Shown: in pieces, positions 34,079 through 43,520 of the stretch | Position numbering within the stretch: position 1 is the stretch's first letter | Layout of the letters: each line of letters opens with the position of its first letter | NCBI RefSeq assembly: GCF_018555385.1 | Contig: NZ_JAFEJS010000014.1 | Span: 1-64,000, forward strand | Origin: Bifidobacterium santillanense | Lineage (GTDB): Bacteria; Actinomycetota; Actinomycetes; Actinomycetales; Bifidobacteriaceae | Direction of reading: 5' to 3' | DNA: 64,000 bases | Notes under the pieces: model-generated | What the model saw: only the letters and a program-made list of their open reading frames with translations | The model's database searches: none | What the model was told of the DNA's origin: nothing | Position numbers and translations under genes: made by a program

Positions 34079-35680
34079 ATGGCCTGCACCACGATTCTGG
34101 TCGGCAAGGACGCGAGCTACGACGGCTCGACCATCATCGCCCGCAACGAGGACTCCGCCAACGGCGAGTTCAACCCGAAGCAGTTCCTCGTCATCAAGCC
34201 CGAGGACCAGCCGCGCCGCTACAAGGCGGTCATCTCCCACGTCGAGATCGACCTGCCGGACGATCCGATGCAGTACACCTCCGTGCCGAACGCGGACCGC
34301 AAGGAGGGCATCTGGGGCGAGGCCGGCGTCAACGAGGCGAACGTCGCGATGAGCGCCACCGAGACCCTCACCACCAACGAGCGCGTGCTCGGCGCCGACC
34401 CGTTCGTCGAGCTGGTCCCGGCCAGGGGCGACGAGCCCGAGGTGCCCGGCGGCATCGGCGAGGAGGACTTCCTCACCATCGTCCTGCCGTACGTGAGGAC
34501 CGCGCGCGAGGGCGTCGCCCGTCTCGGCGCGCTGCTCGAGGAGTACGGCACCTACGAGATGAACGGCGTCGCCTTCTCCGACGCGGACGAGATCTGGTGG
34601 CTCGAGACCGTCGGCGGCCATCACTGGATCGCCAAGCGCGTGCCGGACGAGGCCTACGTGACCATGCCGAACCAGCTCGGCATCGACGAGTTCGATCTGG
34701 ACGACGCCCTGGGCGACCAGAACGATCACATGTGCTCCGAGGACCTCGCCGAGTTCATCGAGGAGAACCACCTCGACCTCGCCGTCGAGTCGACATCCCC
34801 GTTCAACCCGCGCGACGCGTTCGGCTCCCACTCCGACTCCGACCACGTGTACAACACCCCGCGCGCGTGGTGGATGCAGCGCTTCCTCAACCCGTACGAC
34901 GAGGTGTGGGACGGCCCCGAGGCCGACCACGGCCCGGAGAACAACGACATCCCGTGGGCCCGCCAGCCCGAGCGCAAGGTGACCATCGAGGACATCAAGT
35001 ACGTGCTCTCCGGCCACTACCAGGGCACCCCGTACGATCCGTACGGCAGGCTCGGCGACGAGCGCACGCGCCACATGTACCGTCCGATCGGCATCAACCG
35101 CCAGAGCCAGCTGGCCGTCATGCAGATCCGCCCGTACCGCCCGCAGGCCAACCGCGCGATCCAGTGGATGGCGTACGGCTCCAACCCGTTCAACACGCTC
35201 GTGCCGTTCTACCCGAACGTGAACGAGACGCCGGCCTACCTCGCCGACACCACCACGCGCGTGACGACCGAGAACTTCTACTGGGCCAACCGCGTGATCG
35301 CAGCCCTGTGCGACGGCGCGTTCGCCGACACCGCCAACGCGGTCGACCGCTACCAGCAGAAGACCGGCGCGATGGGCCATCGCCTCGTCGCCGCCACCGA
35401 CGAGCAGGTCGCGCGACTGGGTCTGACCGACGCCGAGGTGGAGGCCGAGTCCGCCGCCGAGGCTGAGTTCGAGGCCGACAACGTGGATGGCGACGTGCAG
35501 CCGCTGGAGCCGGACGACATCATCGAGGCCGTGCGCAACGAGGAGGTCCGATCCATCCTCGCCGCCGCCAACCAGACGATGGCCGACCAGCTCAAGACCG
35601 AGACCGAGAAGCTGCTCGACTCCGTGCTGTACACGCGCTCGATGGCGATGAAGAACGGCTTCCACATGTCCGATTTCTGA
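34079..35680 (+). CDS. pepD: C69-family dipeptidase
   Basis: A 533-aa Ntn-hydrolase dipeptidase. The nucleophile is C3 in MACTTILVGKDAS, exposed after limited N-terminal processing, followed by the typical IIARNEDS. The central IWGEAGVNEANVAMSATET and the region FYPN to NFYWANRVI match the family. It degrades dipeptides in the cytoplasm and is common in lactobacilli and bifidobacteria. The gene has a clear ribosome site (GAAAGGA). Confidence 0.92.
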   Translation: MACTTILVGKDASYDGSTIIARNEDSANGEFNPKQFLVIKPEDQPRRYKAVISHVEIDLPDDPMQYTSVPNADRKEGIWGEAGVNEANVAMSATETLTTNERVLGADPFVELVPARGDEPEVPGGIGEEDFLTIVLPYVRTAREGVARLGALLEEYGTYEMNGVAFSDADEIWWLETVGGHHWIAKRVPDEAYVTMPNQLGIDEFDLDDALGDQNDHMCSEDLAEFIEENHLDLAVESTSPFNPRDAFGSHSDSDHVYNTPRAWWMQRFLNPYDEVWDGPEADHGPENNDIPWARQPERKVTIEDIKYVLSGHYQGTPYDPYGRLGDERTRHMYRPIGINRQSQLAVMQIRPYRPQANRAIQWMAYGSNPFNTLVPFYPNVNETPAYLADTTTRVTTENFYWANRVIAALCDGAFADTANAVDRYQQKTGAMGHRLVAATDEQVARLGLTDAEVEAESAAEAEFEADNVDGDVQPLEPDDIIEAVRNEEVRSILAAANQTMADQLKTETEKLLDSVLYTRSMAMKNGFHMSDF

Positions 35681-35834
35681 TCCGGTCATTTCCGCCGGGT
35701 CATGCGATGCCCCGGGTGCCGCGACTTCCACGGCATCCGTAGCATCGCGTTTACGTACGTCATATATACATCTACATCTGTGAGTGATTCGGCGGCCCAT
35801 CCGGCCGCCGGGAACCAAGAAAGGCCTGAAATCC

Positions 35835-37352
35835 ATGACCACCATCGCAGACTTCACCAGCCAGTACGGCCTGGTCGAGAAGATCGACGCGTTCGGCTAC
35901 CTCGACTACCTCAAGAACAACCCGGATGCGCCGCGCAAGCACGGCAAGGTCATCCTCGTGACCGCCGACACCCCGCTCAAGGCGAGCCGCGGCGAGGGCA
36001 AGACCACCACCACCATCGCCCTGATCGACGCGCTCAACAAGCGCGGCATCGACGCGGCCGCCGTGCTGCGCCAGCCGTCCATGGGCATCACCGCCGCCGG
36101 TTCCAAGGGCGGTGCGTCCGGCGGCGGCAAGGCCTCCCTGACCCACCCGGAGCTCATCGACTGGGGTCTGTGCGGCGAGATGGCCGCCATCGCGGCCGCG
36201 CAGAACCTGCTCGTCTCCTTCGCCGAGAAGGCGATCGACGAGGGCAAGCTCGACGACGTGCTCGTGCCGCGCGTCTCCGAGGTGCCGAGCCGCTCCCTGC
36301 GCTCCATCGCCGTGGACTACGGCAAGGGCAACGTGGCCGAGCGCGTCGTGCTCACCCCGACCTCCGAGCTCATGCAGATCGTGTGCCTGTCCCGTTCGAT
36401 GGACGAGATCGGCCAGCGCGTGTCCAGGATGATCGCCGGCACCAAGGACGGCAAGGCCGTCACCTTCGGCGAGTTCATCGACCTGTGGCGCATCACCGAC
36501 ATGCTCGCCACCGCGGTCCAGCCGGCCAAGACCGAGACCGTCAACGGTTCCCCGGTCTACGTGCACGGCGGCCCGTTCGCCAACGTGTCCATCGGCATCC
36601 CGACGCTCGTGTCCGTCGAGATGGCGTGCTCGCTGCACGACGTCGTCATCGTCGAGGCCGGCTACGGCACCGACGCCGGCGCCCAGAAGTGGCTCGACAT
36701 CGCCTGCCGCGAGTTCGGCGCGCAGTGGCCGTCCGCCGCGATCGTCGTGACCCGCGCCTCCACCTGGCGCGACGATCCGGAGCTCGCGTGGCGCTACCCG
36801 TTCCACGTGGAACATCTCGAGCAGCTCGACATCCCGACCTTCCCGCTCATCAACCTGTGGGACGGCGAGGACGACCAGATCCCGTCCCTCAAGGAGACCG
36901 CCAAGAAGCTCGAGTTCCGCGATCCGATCATCGGCAACCTGTACCGCGACGGCGGCGAGGCGCTCGCCCCGCAGCTCGACGCGTTCGTCGACGTGCTCGA
37001 GAACGGCTCGATGCCGGCCCGCCCGCACAGCCACAAGGGCATGTCCGTCATCGAGAACGTGAAGTGGGTCGCCGAGCACTCCTACGGCGTGCCGGCCGAG
37101 CGCGTCCTGCTCAAGGACGGCTTCCTCGCCTCCCGCGACGAGGCCGTCAAGCTGTGCGAGTCCGCCGGCTTCTCGCTGGCCGATCTCGCGCTGGTCGCGG
37201 TCAAGTCCCCGGCGACGATGACCGACAACGACCGCGCCCCGGAGGGCGAGCGCACCGTGACCCTGAAGAAGGTCGAGGTCCACGCCGGCGCCGGACTGGT
37301 CCACGTCAACCTGACCACCTCCCTGACCACCCCGATGCCGAAGATCGTCTGA
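35835..37352 (+). CDS. fhs: Formate-tetrahydrofolate ligase
   Basis: A 505-aa enzyme making 10-formyl-THF from formate, ATP and THF. The P-loop-like region reads PLKASRGEGKTTTTIAL instead of the more usual TPLGEGK. QPSMGITAAGSKGGASGGG and the late WPSAAIVVTRASTWRD are consistent with a divergent bifidobacterial FTHFS. ATG 35835 is chosen over upstream in-frame ATGs by conservation of MTTIADFTSQYG. Formate is a bifidobacterial fermentation product, so one-carbon units may be recycled here. Confidence 0.9.
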   Translation: MTTIADFTSQYGLVEKIDAFGYLDYLKNNPDAPRKHGKVILVTADTPLKASRGEGKTTTTIALIDALNKRGIDAAAVLRQPSMGITAAGSKGGASGGGKASLTHPELIDWGLCGEMAAIAAAQNLLVSFAEKAIDEGKLDDVLVPRVSEVPSRSLRSIAVDYGKGNVAERVVLTPTSELMQIVCLSRSMDEIGQRVSRMIAGTKDGKAVTFGEFIDLWRITDMLATAVQPAKTETVNGSPVYVHGGPFANVSIGIPTLVSVEMACSLHDVVIVEAGYGTDAGAQKWLDIACREFGAQWPSAAIVVTRASTWRDDPELAWRYPFHVEHLEQLDIPTFPLINLWDGEDDQIPSLKETAKKLEFRDPIIGNLYRDGGEALAPQLDAFVDVLENGSMPARPHSHKGMSVIENVKWVAEHSYGVPAERVLLKDGFLASRDEAVKLCESAGFSLADLALVAVKSPATMTDNDRAPEGERTVTLKKVEVHAGAGLVHVNLTTSLTTPMPKIV

Positions 37353-37377
37353 CGAAGAGCCCAGTGGGCTCTTCGTA
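37353..37377 (+). terminator. fhs terminator hairpin
   Basis: A perfect 11-bp stem, ACGAAGAGCCC/GGGCTCTTCGT with an AGT loop, begins inside the stop codon. A near copy with the same layout (ACGAACAGCCC) follows the ABC permease gene at 58525. Confidence 0.75.
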
Positions 37378-37415
37378 GCAGTGAGCAGCGATAGCGTCGC
37401 GAACGTCGCAGGACA

Positions 37416-37458
37416 ATATGGGAAACCCCGCGCTCGATGCGCGGGGTTTCCCATATTC
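37416..37458. terminator. Bidirectional hairpin fhs / MIF-like gene
   Basis: A perfect 18-bp stem with a 7-nt loop ends in AATATGGG on both sides and lies 17 nt from the 3' end of the convergent gene. Confidence 0.75.
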
Positions 37459-37474
37459 ATCACCTGATCGGCAA

Positions 37475-37822
37475 CTAGAAGTTGCCTCCATTCCAGCCCC
37501 AGTCGGTGGTGGCGGTGTAGCGGATGTAGGTGCGCTCCTCGGGGATGCCCAGCGTGGAGTTGAGCGCGGCCATGATCTGCTCGGTGAGCTTCTCCCATGC
37601 GGAGCCCGGCACGGAACGGCCGAACACGTTCACCTCGACGTAGGCGGCCGGCTGGTCGTCGGAGCCGCCGAAGTAGATCGGCATCTCGTCCTCGAACGGG
37701 CACATCAGCCAGCCCTCGGACTTGCCCGGCACGGCGGTGATGGCCTTGCCGTACGCGGTCTTCAGGGCCTCGCGCTGCTCGGGCGTGGTCTTGACGGAGA
37801 CATGGGTGTGAATGACGGGCAT
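37475..37822 (-). CDS. MIF-like tautomerase-superfamily protein
   Basis: A 115-aa protein aligning with macrophage migration inhibitory factor/D-dopachrome tautomerase. Features are the catalytic Pro2 (MPVIHTHVSV), the mid-region MPIYFGGSDDQPAAYVEVNV and the C-terminal YIRYTATTDWGWNGGNF. It should form a trimer with keto-enol tautomerase activity; the natural substrate is unknown. A well-spaced AAGGAGG precedes the ATG. Bacterial MIF homologues in gut commensals are of interest for host signalling, but that role is not shown here. Confidence 0.85.
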   Translation of the reverse strand: MPVIHTHVSVKTTPEQREALKTAYGKAITAVPGKSEGWLMCPFEDEMPIYFGGSDDQPAAYVEVNVFGRSVPGSAWEKLTEQIMAALNSTLGIPEERTYIRYTATTDWGWNGGNF

Positions 37823-37980
37823 GATTCCTCCTTGACGGAAAATGCGGTACGACGTACGGCACCCAGTCTAGTTCCGCGAGACGGACCGGGGGAGTCGGAC
37901 GGAATCATTCGGGAAGGATTGGGGGAGGGTGCAGGGAACGACCAGCCGGCGGTCAGGCGTCTGGTGTTGAATTACCCTCT

Positions 37981-38541
37981 GTGAGAAAACTGATCGCGCA
38001 GCTTATGAAATTCGGCATCGTCGGTGTCGTCGCCTTCGTCATCGACTGGGGCATCCTGAACATCCTGGTCGGTGTGTTCCACATGCACAACGTGCTGGCC
38101 GCCACCATCTCCTTCATCATCTCCCTGATCTTCAACTACCTCGCGAGCATGAAGTTCGTGTTCAAGCACCGTTCGGACATGGCTCGCTGGATGGAGATCC
38201 TCATCTTCGTGGTGGGCGCCGTGATCGGTCTGTTCATGAACGACGCGATCATCTGGATCTCCACCTACGGCATGAACCACGACGCGTTCAACACGCAGCA
38301 CGCGGAGTACCTGCTGCGTACGAACATCGGCAAGCTGATCGCCACCGCCGTCGTGATGGTCTGGAACTTCCTCATCCGCAAGTGGCTGCTCGACGACACC
38401 CACACCAACGCGATGAACCGTCTCAAGTCGGCCGAGAACAGGCTCACGGCCGAGCAGCTCGAGGCCAAGTGGGAGAACAGCTTCTCCCACAAGCTCGGCG
38501 TGTGGTCGCTCGAGCACACCCCCAAGGGCTGGCCGAAGTAG
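37981..38541 (+). CDS. GtrA-family membrane protein
   Basis: A 186-aa protein with four transmembrane helices and the GtrA N-terminal motif LMKFGIVGVVAFVIDWGILN plus FIISLIFNYLASMKFVF. Family members are thought to move polyprenyl-linked sugars across the membrane. The start is GTG. The C-terminal 50 residues are polar and cytoplasmic. No glycosyltransferase partner is adjacent. Confidence 0.85.
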   Translation: MRKLIAQLMKFGIVGVVAFVIDWGILNILVGVFHMHNVLAATISFIISLIFNYLASMKFVFKHRSDMARWMEILIFVVGAVIGLFMNDAIIWISTYGMNHDAFNTQHAEYLLRTNIGKLIATAVVMVWNFLIRKWLLDDTHTNAMNRLKSAENRLTAEQLEAKWENSFSHKLGVWSLEHTPKGWPK

Positions 38542-38582
38542 CATCCCCGTTTCGGTCCCCTCCGCTTCCTTGACGCCCACCT

Positions 38583-38701
38583 CCTCGGCGCGATTTCCTT
38601 GCGCTGAGGAGGTGTTTTGCGCAAAAGTTCCGCGCCGAAACGGATTCCGCGCGAATCCTTTGTGCAAAAGAGCGGTTTTGCGCAAAGGAATCGCGCCGAG
38701 G
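38583..38701. repeat. GGCGCGAAT/TTGCGC palindromic repeat, copy 2
   Basis: Outer arms 38583-38604 and 38680-38701 are complementary at 20 of 22 positions. Inside lie a perfect TTTTGCGCAAAA palindrome (38615-38626) and further TTGCGC/GCGCAA halves. It fills the gap between convergent gtrA-like and MFS genes. Confidence 0.75.
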
Positions 38702-38712
38702 AACCGGGCGGG

Positions 38713-40167
38713 CTAGACCGCCACCTCCGTGAGGGTGGGCTGCTCGGTGGAGGACTTGATCTGCCTCAAACCGATCAGCGCGATCGCCAGTGAGGTCAGT
38801 GCCAGCGCGGTCACGACGAGGAAGCCGCCGTGCGAGCCCATCCGGTCGATGAACTGGCCCGCGATCGCTGATCCGGCCGACGAGCCGATCGAGTTCATCG
38901 CGCCCATCCATGCCATGCCCTCGGTCAGGCGCGACGGCGGCACGAGGTGCAGCATCAGCTGGTTGCCGTTGATCCACGTGGGCGCCTGGCACACGCCGAT
39001 CACCAGGTAGATGATCATGATCACCCACAGGTGCTTGGCGAACAGGAACGACCCGATGCCGAGGTTCACCACCGCCAGACAGAAGTAGAAGCGCTTCCAC
39101 AGCGGAATCGTCCAGTTCTTCGCGCCGTAGACGAGCGCGCCGATGAGCGAGCTGAACGAGAAGCACGCGAACACGAAGCCGGTGTACTGCTTCATGTTCG
39201 CCTCGGTCGCGAATGCGATGATCGAGATGCCCGCGGCCGACTGGAACGCGCCCAGACCGAACCACGTCACGCACACGGCGATCAGGCCCGGACCCCAGAT
39301 CGACGCCTTCTTGCCCGATCGGGCGTCGGCCACCGCGCGTTCGATCTCGCGCGTGACGACCGCCTCGTCCGTCACGCCCTCGCTCCGCAGCCGACGGCGC
39401 GTCTCCTCGGCCGCGGTCTCCGCCTTGAGCGCCTCGGCCTTCGCGGCCTCGCGCTCTCGGTACTCCCGGCGCGTGATGCCGTCGGCGCGCGCCAGATCGG
39501 TCTGCGACGGCGGCTCGGTCGTCAGCTCCGTGAGGAACATCAGCGCGCCGACCACCACGCACACGCCGGTGAACGAGAACGCGAGCAGACCCGAGATCAC
39601 GGCGAGCGTCGAGGCCAGGGGGTTGCCAACCACCCACATGCACTCGTCGAGCACGCCGCACAGGCTCAGCGCACGGTTCGTGCGCTCGCGGTCGCCCTTG
39701 AGCAGACGGGTCCAGCGGGCGCGGCTCATCGCGCCCCACGGCGGGATCGCGGCGAGGAACGGCGTCAGGCAGTACAGCACCCATTCGGGCGCGCGGTTCG
39801 TGATCGACGTGGTCAGCGCGATCGCGGCGACGATCCATACGATGATCGTCGGGATCGAGACCTGACGCTGGCCGAACTTGTCGGTGAGCTTGCCGAGCAG
39901 CGGCGTGGTGACGGCCAGCGCGATCGCCTGGATGGCGGTGAGCAGTCCGGCCAGCGAGTAGTTGCCGTAGTAGTGCTGCACGGAGATCGTGATGGTCATG
40001 CCCACCATCGGGAACGGCATGCAGGCGATGACTCCGCCGATCGAGTAGCGGGCGGTGTGCGGGATGCGCAGCAGCTCCGCGTAGCCGCCGAACACCTTGC
40101 CGCCGACGTCCCTGATGGCGGCGGCCACCCCCGTACGGTTCGTGTTCGTGTTGTTGCGTTCGGACAT
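38713..40167 (-). CDS. Major facilitator superfamily transporter
   Basis: A 484-aa permease with 12 predicted helices. The signature LLGKLTDKFGQRQ lies between helices 2 and 3. An unusually long, charged cytoplasmic loop (EYREREAAKAEALKAETAAE, about 70 residues) separates the two halves. ATG 40167 follows AAAGGAGC. Substrate unknown: the sequence resembles drug/metabolite efflux members, but no pathway genes are adjacent. Confidence 0.87.
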   Translation of the reverse strand: MSERNNTNTNRTGVAAAIRDVGGKVFGGYAELLRIPHTARYSIGGVIACMPFPMVGMTITISVQHYYGNYSLAGLLTAIQAIALAVTTPLLGKLTDKFGQRQVSIPTIIVWIVAAIALTTSITNRAPEWVLYCLTPFLAAIPPWGAMSRARWTRLLKGDRERTNRALSLCGVLDECMWVVGNPLASTLAVISGLLAFSFTGVCVVVGALMFLTELTTEPPSQTDLARADGITRREYREREAAKAEALKAETAAEETRRRLRSEGVTDEAVVTREIERAVADARSGKKASIWGPGLIAVCVTWFGLGAFQSAAGISIIAFATEANMKQYTGFVFACFSFSSLIGALVYGAKNWTIPLWKRFYFCLAVVNLGIGSFLFAKHLWVIMIIYLVIGVCQAPTWINGNQLMLHLVPPSRLTEGMAWMGAMNSIGSSAGSAIAGQFIDRMGSHGGFLVVTALALTSLAIALIGLRQIKSSTEQPTLTEVAV

Positions 40168-40375
40168 GACAGCACCTGCTCCTTTCCGCTCCCGATTGGA
40201 TGTCCCTCGTCGTCCTTGGCGTTGGGCGACGAAGCCCTCATCGAATGATGTGTTGTCCTTCTTGGTCGCGCAAAGGGTGCGTCGCACGATTGCGTCGGCC
40301 GCAACTCTACGCGAGAGCGTTCGACGACACGCGGTAGATTGGACGGAGTATCCGAGACCATAAGGAGGGCCGGCG

Positions 40376-41035
40376 ATGACTGCCACCACCATCCATTTCG
40401 TCCGTCACGGCAAGGTGTACAACCCCGACCATCTGCTCTACGAGCGCCTGCCCGACTTCCACCTGTCCGACGTGGGCCGGCGCATGGCCGAGGCCACGGC
40501 CGAGTACATCGCCTCGAGTCCGCAGATGAACACGGTATCGGCGGTCTACTCCTCGCCGCTCGACCGCACGCGCGAGACCGCCGGCGCGATCCTCGACGCG
40601 CTGAACCCGGTGCGCGAGGAGCGCGGCGAGGCGCCGCTCGAGCTCGTCACCGACGAACGCGTCATCGAGGCCGGCAACGAGTTCAGGGGCAAGCGCATCG
40701 GCCACGGCGAGGGCGCGCTGTGGAAGAACGGCAACTGGAGGCTCGTGCGCAACCTGTGGAAGCCCAGCTGGGGCGAGTCGTACGCGCACATCGCCGAGCG
40801 CGTCGGCGCGTTCGCACGCGAGAAGATCCGGCAGCACGCCGGCGAGCAGATCATCGTCGTGAGCCACGAGTCGCCGATCTGGTCGTTCCGCCACCTGCTC
40901 GAGACCGGTCACGCCGAGCATTGGATGTTCCTGCGCCATACGGCGCTCGCCTCCATCACGTCGATCACGTTCGACAGCGACACCGGCCGTGTGATGTCCA
41001 TCACGTATGTCGATCCCGCCGCCGGCATCGAGTGA
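40376..41035 (+). CDS. Histidine phosphatase (phosphoglycerate mutase-like) family protein
   Basis: A 219-aa branch-1 histidine phosphatase. FVRHGKVYNP carries the catalytic RHG, SSPLDRTRETAGAI the second Arg, and VVSHESPIW the distal His. These enzymes dephosphorylate small metabolites; the sequence does not match a true glycolytic mutase in length. AAGGAGG precedes the ATG. The next gene starts 46 nt downstream on the same strand. Confidence 0.88.
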   Translation: MTATTIHFVRHGKVYNPDHLLYERLPDFHLSDVGRRMAEATAEYIASSPQMNTVSAVYSSPLDRTRETAGAILDALNPVREERGEAPLELVTDERVIEAGNEFRGKRIGHGEGALWKNGNWRLVRNLWKPSWGESYAHIAERVGAFAREKIRQHAGEQIIVVSHESPIWSFRHLLETGHAEHWMFLRHTALASITSITFDSDTGRVMSITYVDPAAGIE

Positions 41036-41081
41036 GCGCCCACTAGAATCGGGTGGTGATACGACGCAAAGGAGCTGTGGA

Positions 41082-42068
41082 ATGACCTTCGAACTGAACG
41101 ATGACGACGTGGCGCGCGTGGCCGCGCTGCCGGCGGTGCGCGAGGCCGCCGAGTCGGGCGCGCGGCTGATCGCACTGTGGCCGCTGACCGAGGCCATGAG
41201 GATGGACAACGACGCGAAGTATGCGGAGAACCTGCAGGTGCGCGTCACCCGCGCGTTCGCGCGTGTCATCACCGGTGAGGACGTCACGGTCCCCGACGCC
41301 GAGTTCGTCTACGAGGGCGCCGACACGATCCCGGGCCGTCCGCAGTCGATCGTCGATGCGCTGCTCGCCGCCAACGACGCCTACGACACGATGGCCGGGT
41401 ACGCCGAGTCCGGCGACGCCTCGCTGGTGGACGAGGCCGCCGAATCGTTGGGCTCCGACTGGTCCGATGCCGCGTCCGTGGCCGTGCACGAGACGCTGGA
41501 TGCCGTCGAGGCCGCCGTGGACGCCGGCGCGTTCGACGCGGGGGAGTACGTGGTGCCGTCCGGCGACGGGGCGAACGAGGTCGATGGCGCGGACCCGGCC
41601 GACGACGATTTCCGGCCGTCCGACGCGCTGGTCGAGGCGACGGCCCGCCGGTTCGCCGTGGCGTTGACGGTGTGCGACGCGCTGATCGGCGCGGTGTCGT
41701 CGGGTGCCGACGAGGCCGCCGTACGCGCGGTGCTGCCGGTGCTGCTGGCGGTCAACGAACTGCGCGAGCAGATCGCGGTGCCGCGCATCTGCCTGACCGA
41801 CGACCGGATCCGCGGGCTGCTCGACGTGCGCGCGAAGGCCGCGGATCCGGCCGGCGCGTCCGAGGGGACGACCATCGACGCCGTCGCGGACTACATCGCC
41901 CCGCTCGCGGCGGCCGAATGGGCCAAGCACCGCGAGGACGTGCTGTGGGATCCGGCCGCGGCCAAGAAGAAGGCCAAGGAGGAGGACGAGAAGCGCAACA
42001 AGGAGGCCTTGGCCGCCAAGTTCGCGCACATCAAGGACGATCCGGGCAAGGAAACCGTCGAACTGTAG
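41082..42068 (+). CDS. Conserved hypothetical protein
   Basis: A 328-aa, acidic, Ala/Asp-rich protein without signal peptide or membrane helix. It is predicted largely helical, with a Lys/Glu-rich coiled tail near the C-terminus (AAAKKKAKEEDEKRNKEALA). No family is recognised. Start ATG 41082 has AAAGGAG upstream. It probably shares a transcript with the upstream phosphatase and ends at a strong hairpin before the convergent regulator gene. Confidence 0.75.
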   Translation: MTFELNDDDVARVAALPAVREAAESGARLIALWPLTEAMRMDNDAKYAENLQVRVTRAFARVITGEDVTVPDAEFVYEGADTIPGRPQSIVDALLAANDAYDTMAGYAESGDASLVDEAAESLGSDWSDAASVAVHETLDAVEAAVDAGAFDAGEYVVPSGDGANEVDGADPADDDFRPSDALVEATARRFAVALTVCDALIGAVSSGADEAAVRAVLPVLLAVNELREQIAVPRICLTDDRIRGLLDVRAKAADPAGASEGTTIDAVADYIAPLAAAEWAKHREDVLWDPAAAKKKAKEEDEKRNKEALAAKFAHIKDDPGKETVEL

Positions 42069-42082
42069 GCAGAGTCCGATTC

Positions 42083-42118
42083 CGTCGACGGCTCTCCCAT
42101 GGAGGGGAGCCGTCGACG
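42083..42118. terminator. Bidirectional hairpin terminator
   Basis: A 15-bp stem with one G-U pair (42083-42097 with 42104-42118) and a TTT following on the plus strand, between the convergent hypothetical and regulator genes. Confidence 0.75.
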
Positions 42119-42121
42119 CCT

Positions 42122-43354
42122 TTATCGCACGTCGACGACGGAGCCGCGGTCGATGAGGTTCGGGTCGACGAGCGTGTGGCGGGTCGCGGCGTCCGGGTTC
42201 TGGATGCGGTAGAGCAGCGTGCTGAGTGCGACCTCGGCGAGGTCCTTGTCGGAGGAGCGCAGCACCGTGAGCGGGCGGGAGCTCGGCGTCGCGAAGCCGT
42301 CGATCGAGATCATCGACAGGTCCTCCGGCACGCGGTGCCCGCGGCGTTCGAGCGCCTGCGCGATGGCGATCGCCAGATAGTCGGAGTGGACGAGCATCGC
42401 CGTGACCCCGGACATGATGATCTTGTCGACGATCGCGTTGACGCCCTTCGTGTCATACGGCTGGATGCCGTCGAAGATGAACGGGCAGGAGAAGGCGTCG
42501 GTCGAGTCGACGACGTCGCGCCATCCCTCCTGGATCATCGAGGAGGTCGGCGAATCGTTGAACGCGGCGCCGATGAGCTTGTGGCCGTGCTTGATGAAGT
42601 GCGCGGCGGCCTTGCGTACGCCGTACGGATGATTGGTGCGCACGGAGTCGACGAAGCATTCGCCGAGCATCGGCAGATCGCGTTCGATGACGACGACGGG
42701 CGTATCGGACCGTTCGATCCATCTCCACGCCTTGCGGCCGTACGCCGGGTGTGAGCTGGGCGCGGCGATGACGCCGCAGACGGTCGGATCGGAGGCGAGG
42801 TCGTCGAGGATCTCGTCCTCGTGCGCGTCGATGTCGTACGCGGTCTCGCGCGTGACGATGCGCAGGCCGAGACGCGAGGCGTACGTGCGCATGTGCTCGA
42901 TGACCCCCGGCCAGAAGAAGCTCGGCTCGGGCAGCATCACGCCGATCGCCGGCTGGTCGAGGCCGAGCTCGACGGTGCGGGTGGCCGGCTTGATGGCGAT
43001 GGCGCCGGCCGGGGTGCGCTCGGAGAACGACGTGTTGGCGATGGCGGGCACCGCGGCGCCCTTCTCGGCCGCGTCGCCGACGGACATCGCGCCGCCGCGC
43101 ACGCGCTTGATGAGACCGGCGTTGCTCAGCGCGGTCAGATCGCGGCGCACGGTGATCTCCGTGGTGTTGAGCAGCGTGGCGAGCTCGGCCACGGTGGCCA
43201 CGCTCTGGCGCGTGAGCAGGTTGAGGATCATGTTCTGCCGTTCGGCCGGCAGGTAGTCGCGCTTGCCGTCGTTGGTCTGCGCGTTGGTGCCGGTGCCGGT
43301 TCCGGTCGTGTCGGGCGTCGTCGCGCCCGGTGCCGCGTTCGTCATATCCGCCAT
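42122..43354 (-). CDS. Hybrid regulator: DeoR-type HTH with LacI-type sensor domain
   Basis: A 410-aa regulator. A disordered N-terminus of about 30 residues precedes a DeoR winged helix (VATVAELATLLNTTEITVRRDLTAL, split by the motif VRRDL). Instead of the DeoR sugar-phosphate sensor, the rest is a LacI/GalR periplasmic-binding-like domain (PAIGVMLPEPSFFWPG, TAMLVHSDYLAIAIAQALE, DLSMISIDGF). It is divergent from the first GH30 gene, so it probably controls it in response to a free sugar. TGATCA dyads in its own leader suggest autoregulation. Confidence 0.85.
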   Translation of the reverse strand: MADMTNAAPGATTPDTTGTGTGTNAQTNDGKRDYLPAERQNMILNLLTRQSVATVAELATLLNTTEITVRRDLTALSNAGLIKRVRGGAMSVGDAAEKGAAVPAIANTSFSERTPAGAIAIKPATRTVELGLDQPAIGVMLPEPSFFWPGVIEHMRTYASRLGLRIVTRETAYDIDAHEDEILDDLASDPTVCGVIAAPSSHPAYGRKAWRWIERSDTPVVVIERDLPMLGECFVDSVRTNHPYGVRKAAAHFIKHGHKLIGAAFNDSPTSSMIQEGWRDVVDSTDAFSCPFIFDGIQPYDTKGVNAIVDKIIMSGVTAMLVHSDYLAIAIAQALERRGHRVPEDLSMISIDGFATPSSRPLTVLRSSDKDLAEVALSTLLYRIQNPDAATRHTLVDPNLIDRGSVVDVR

Positions 43355-43520
43355 GGTTACTGTCTTTCACTTCCTTGCCAGTGATCACGGCCGTGCGCAT
43401 CGCAGTGCGCATTTGTGATCATTACTGCTCTTATTGTAGGGACACCCTGCGAAAACCGTGTGAAAACGGCACTTTGCGTCGCCGTTCCGACGGCGACACG
43501 CTGAACATGCTTGATTGGAC

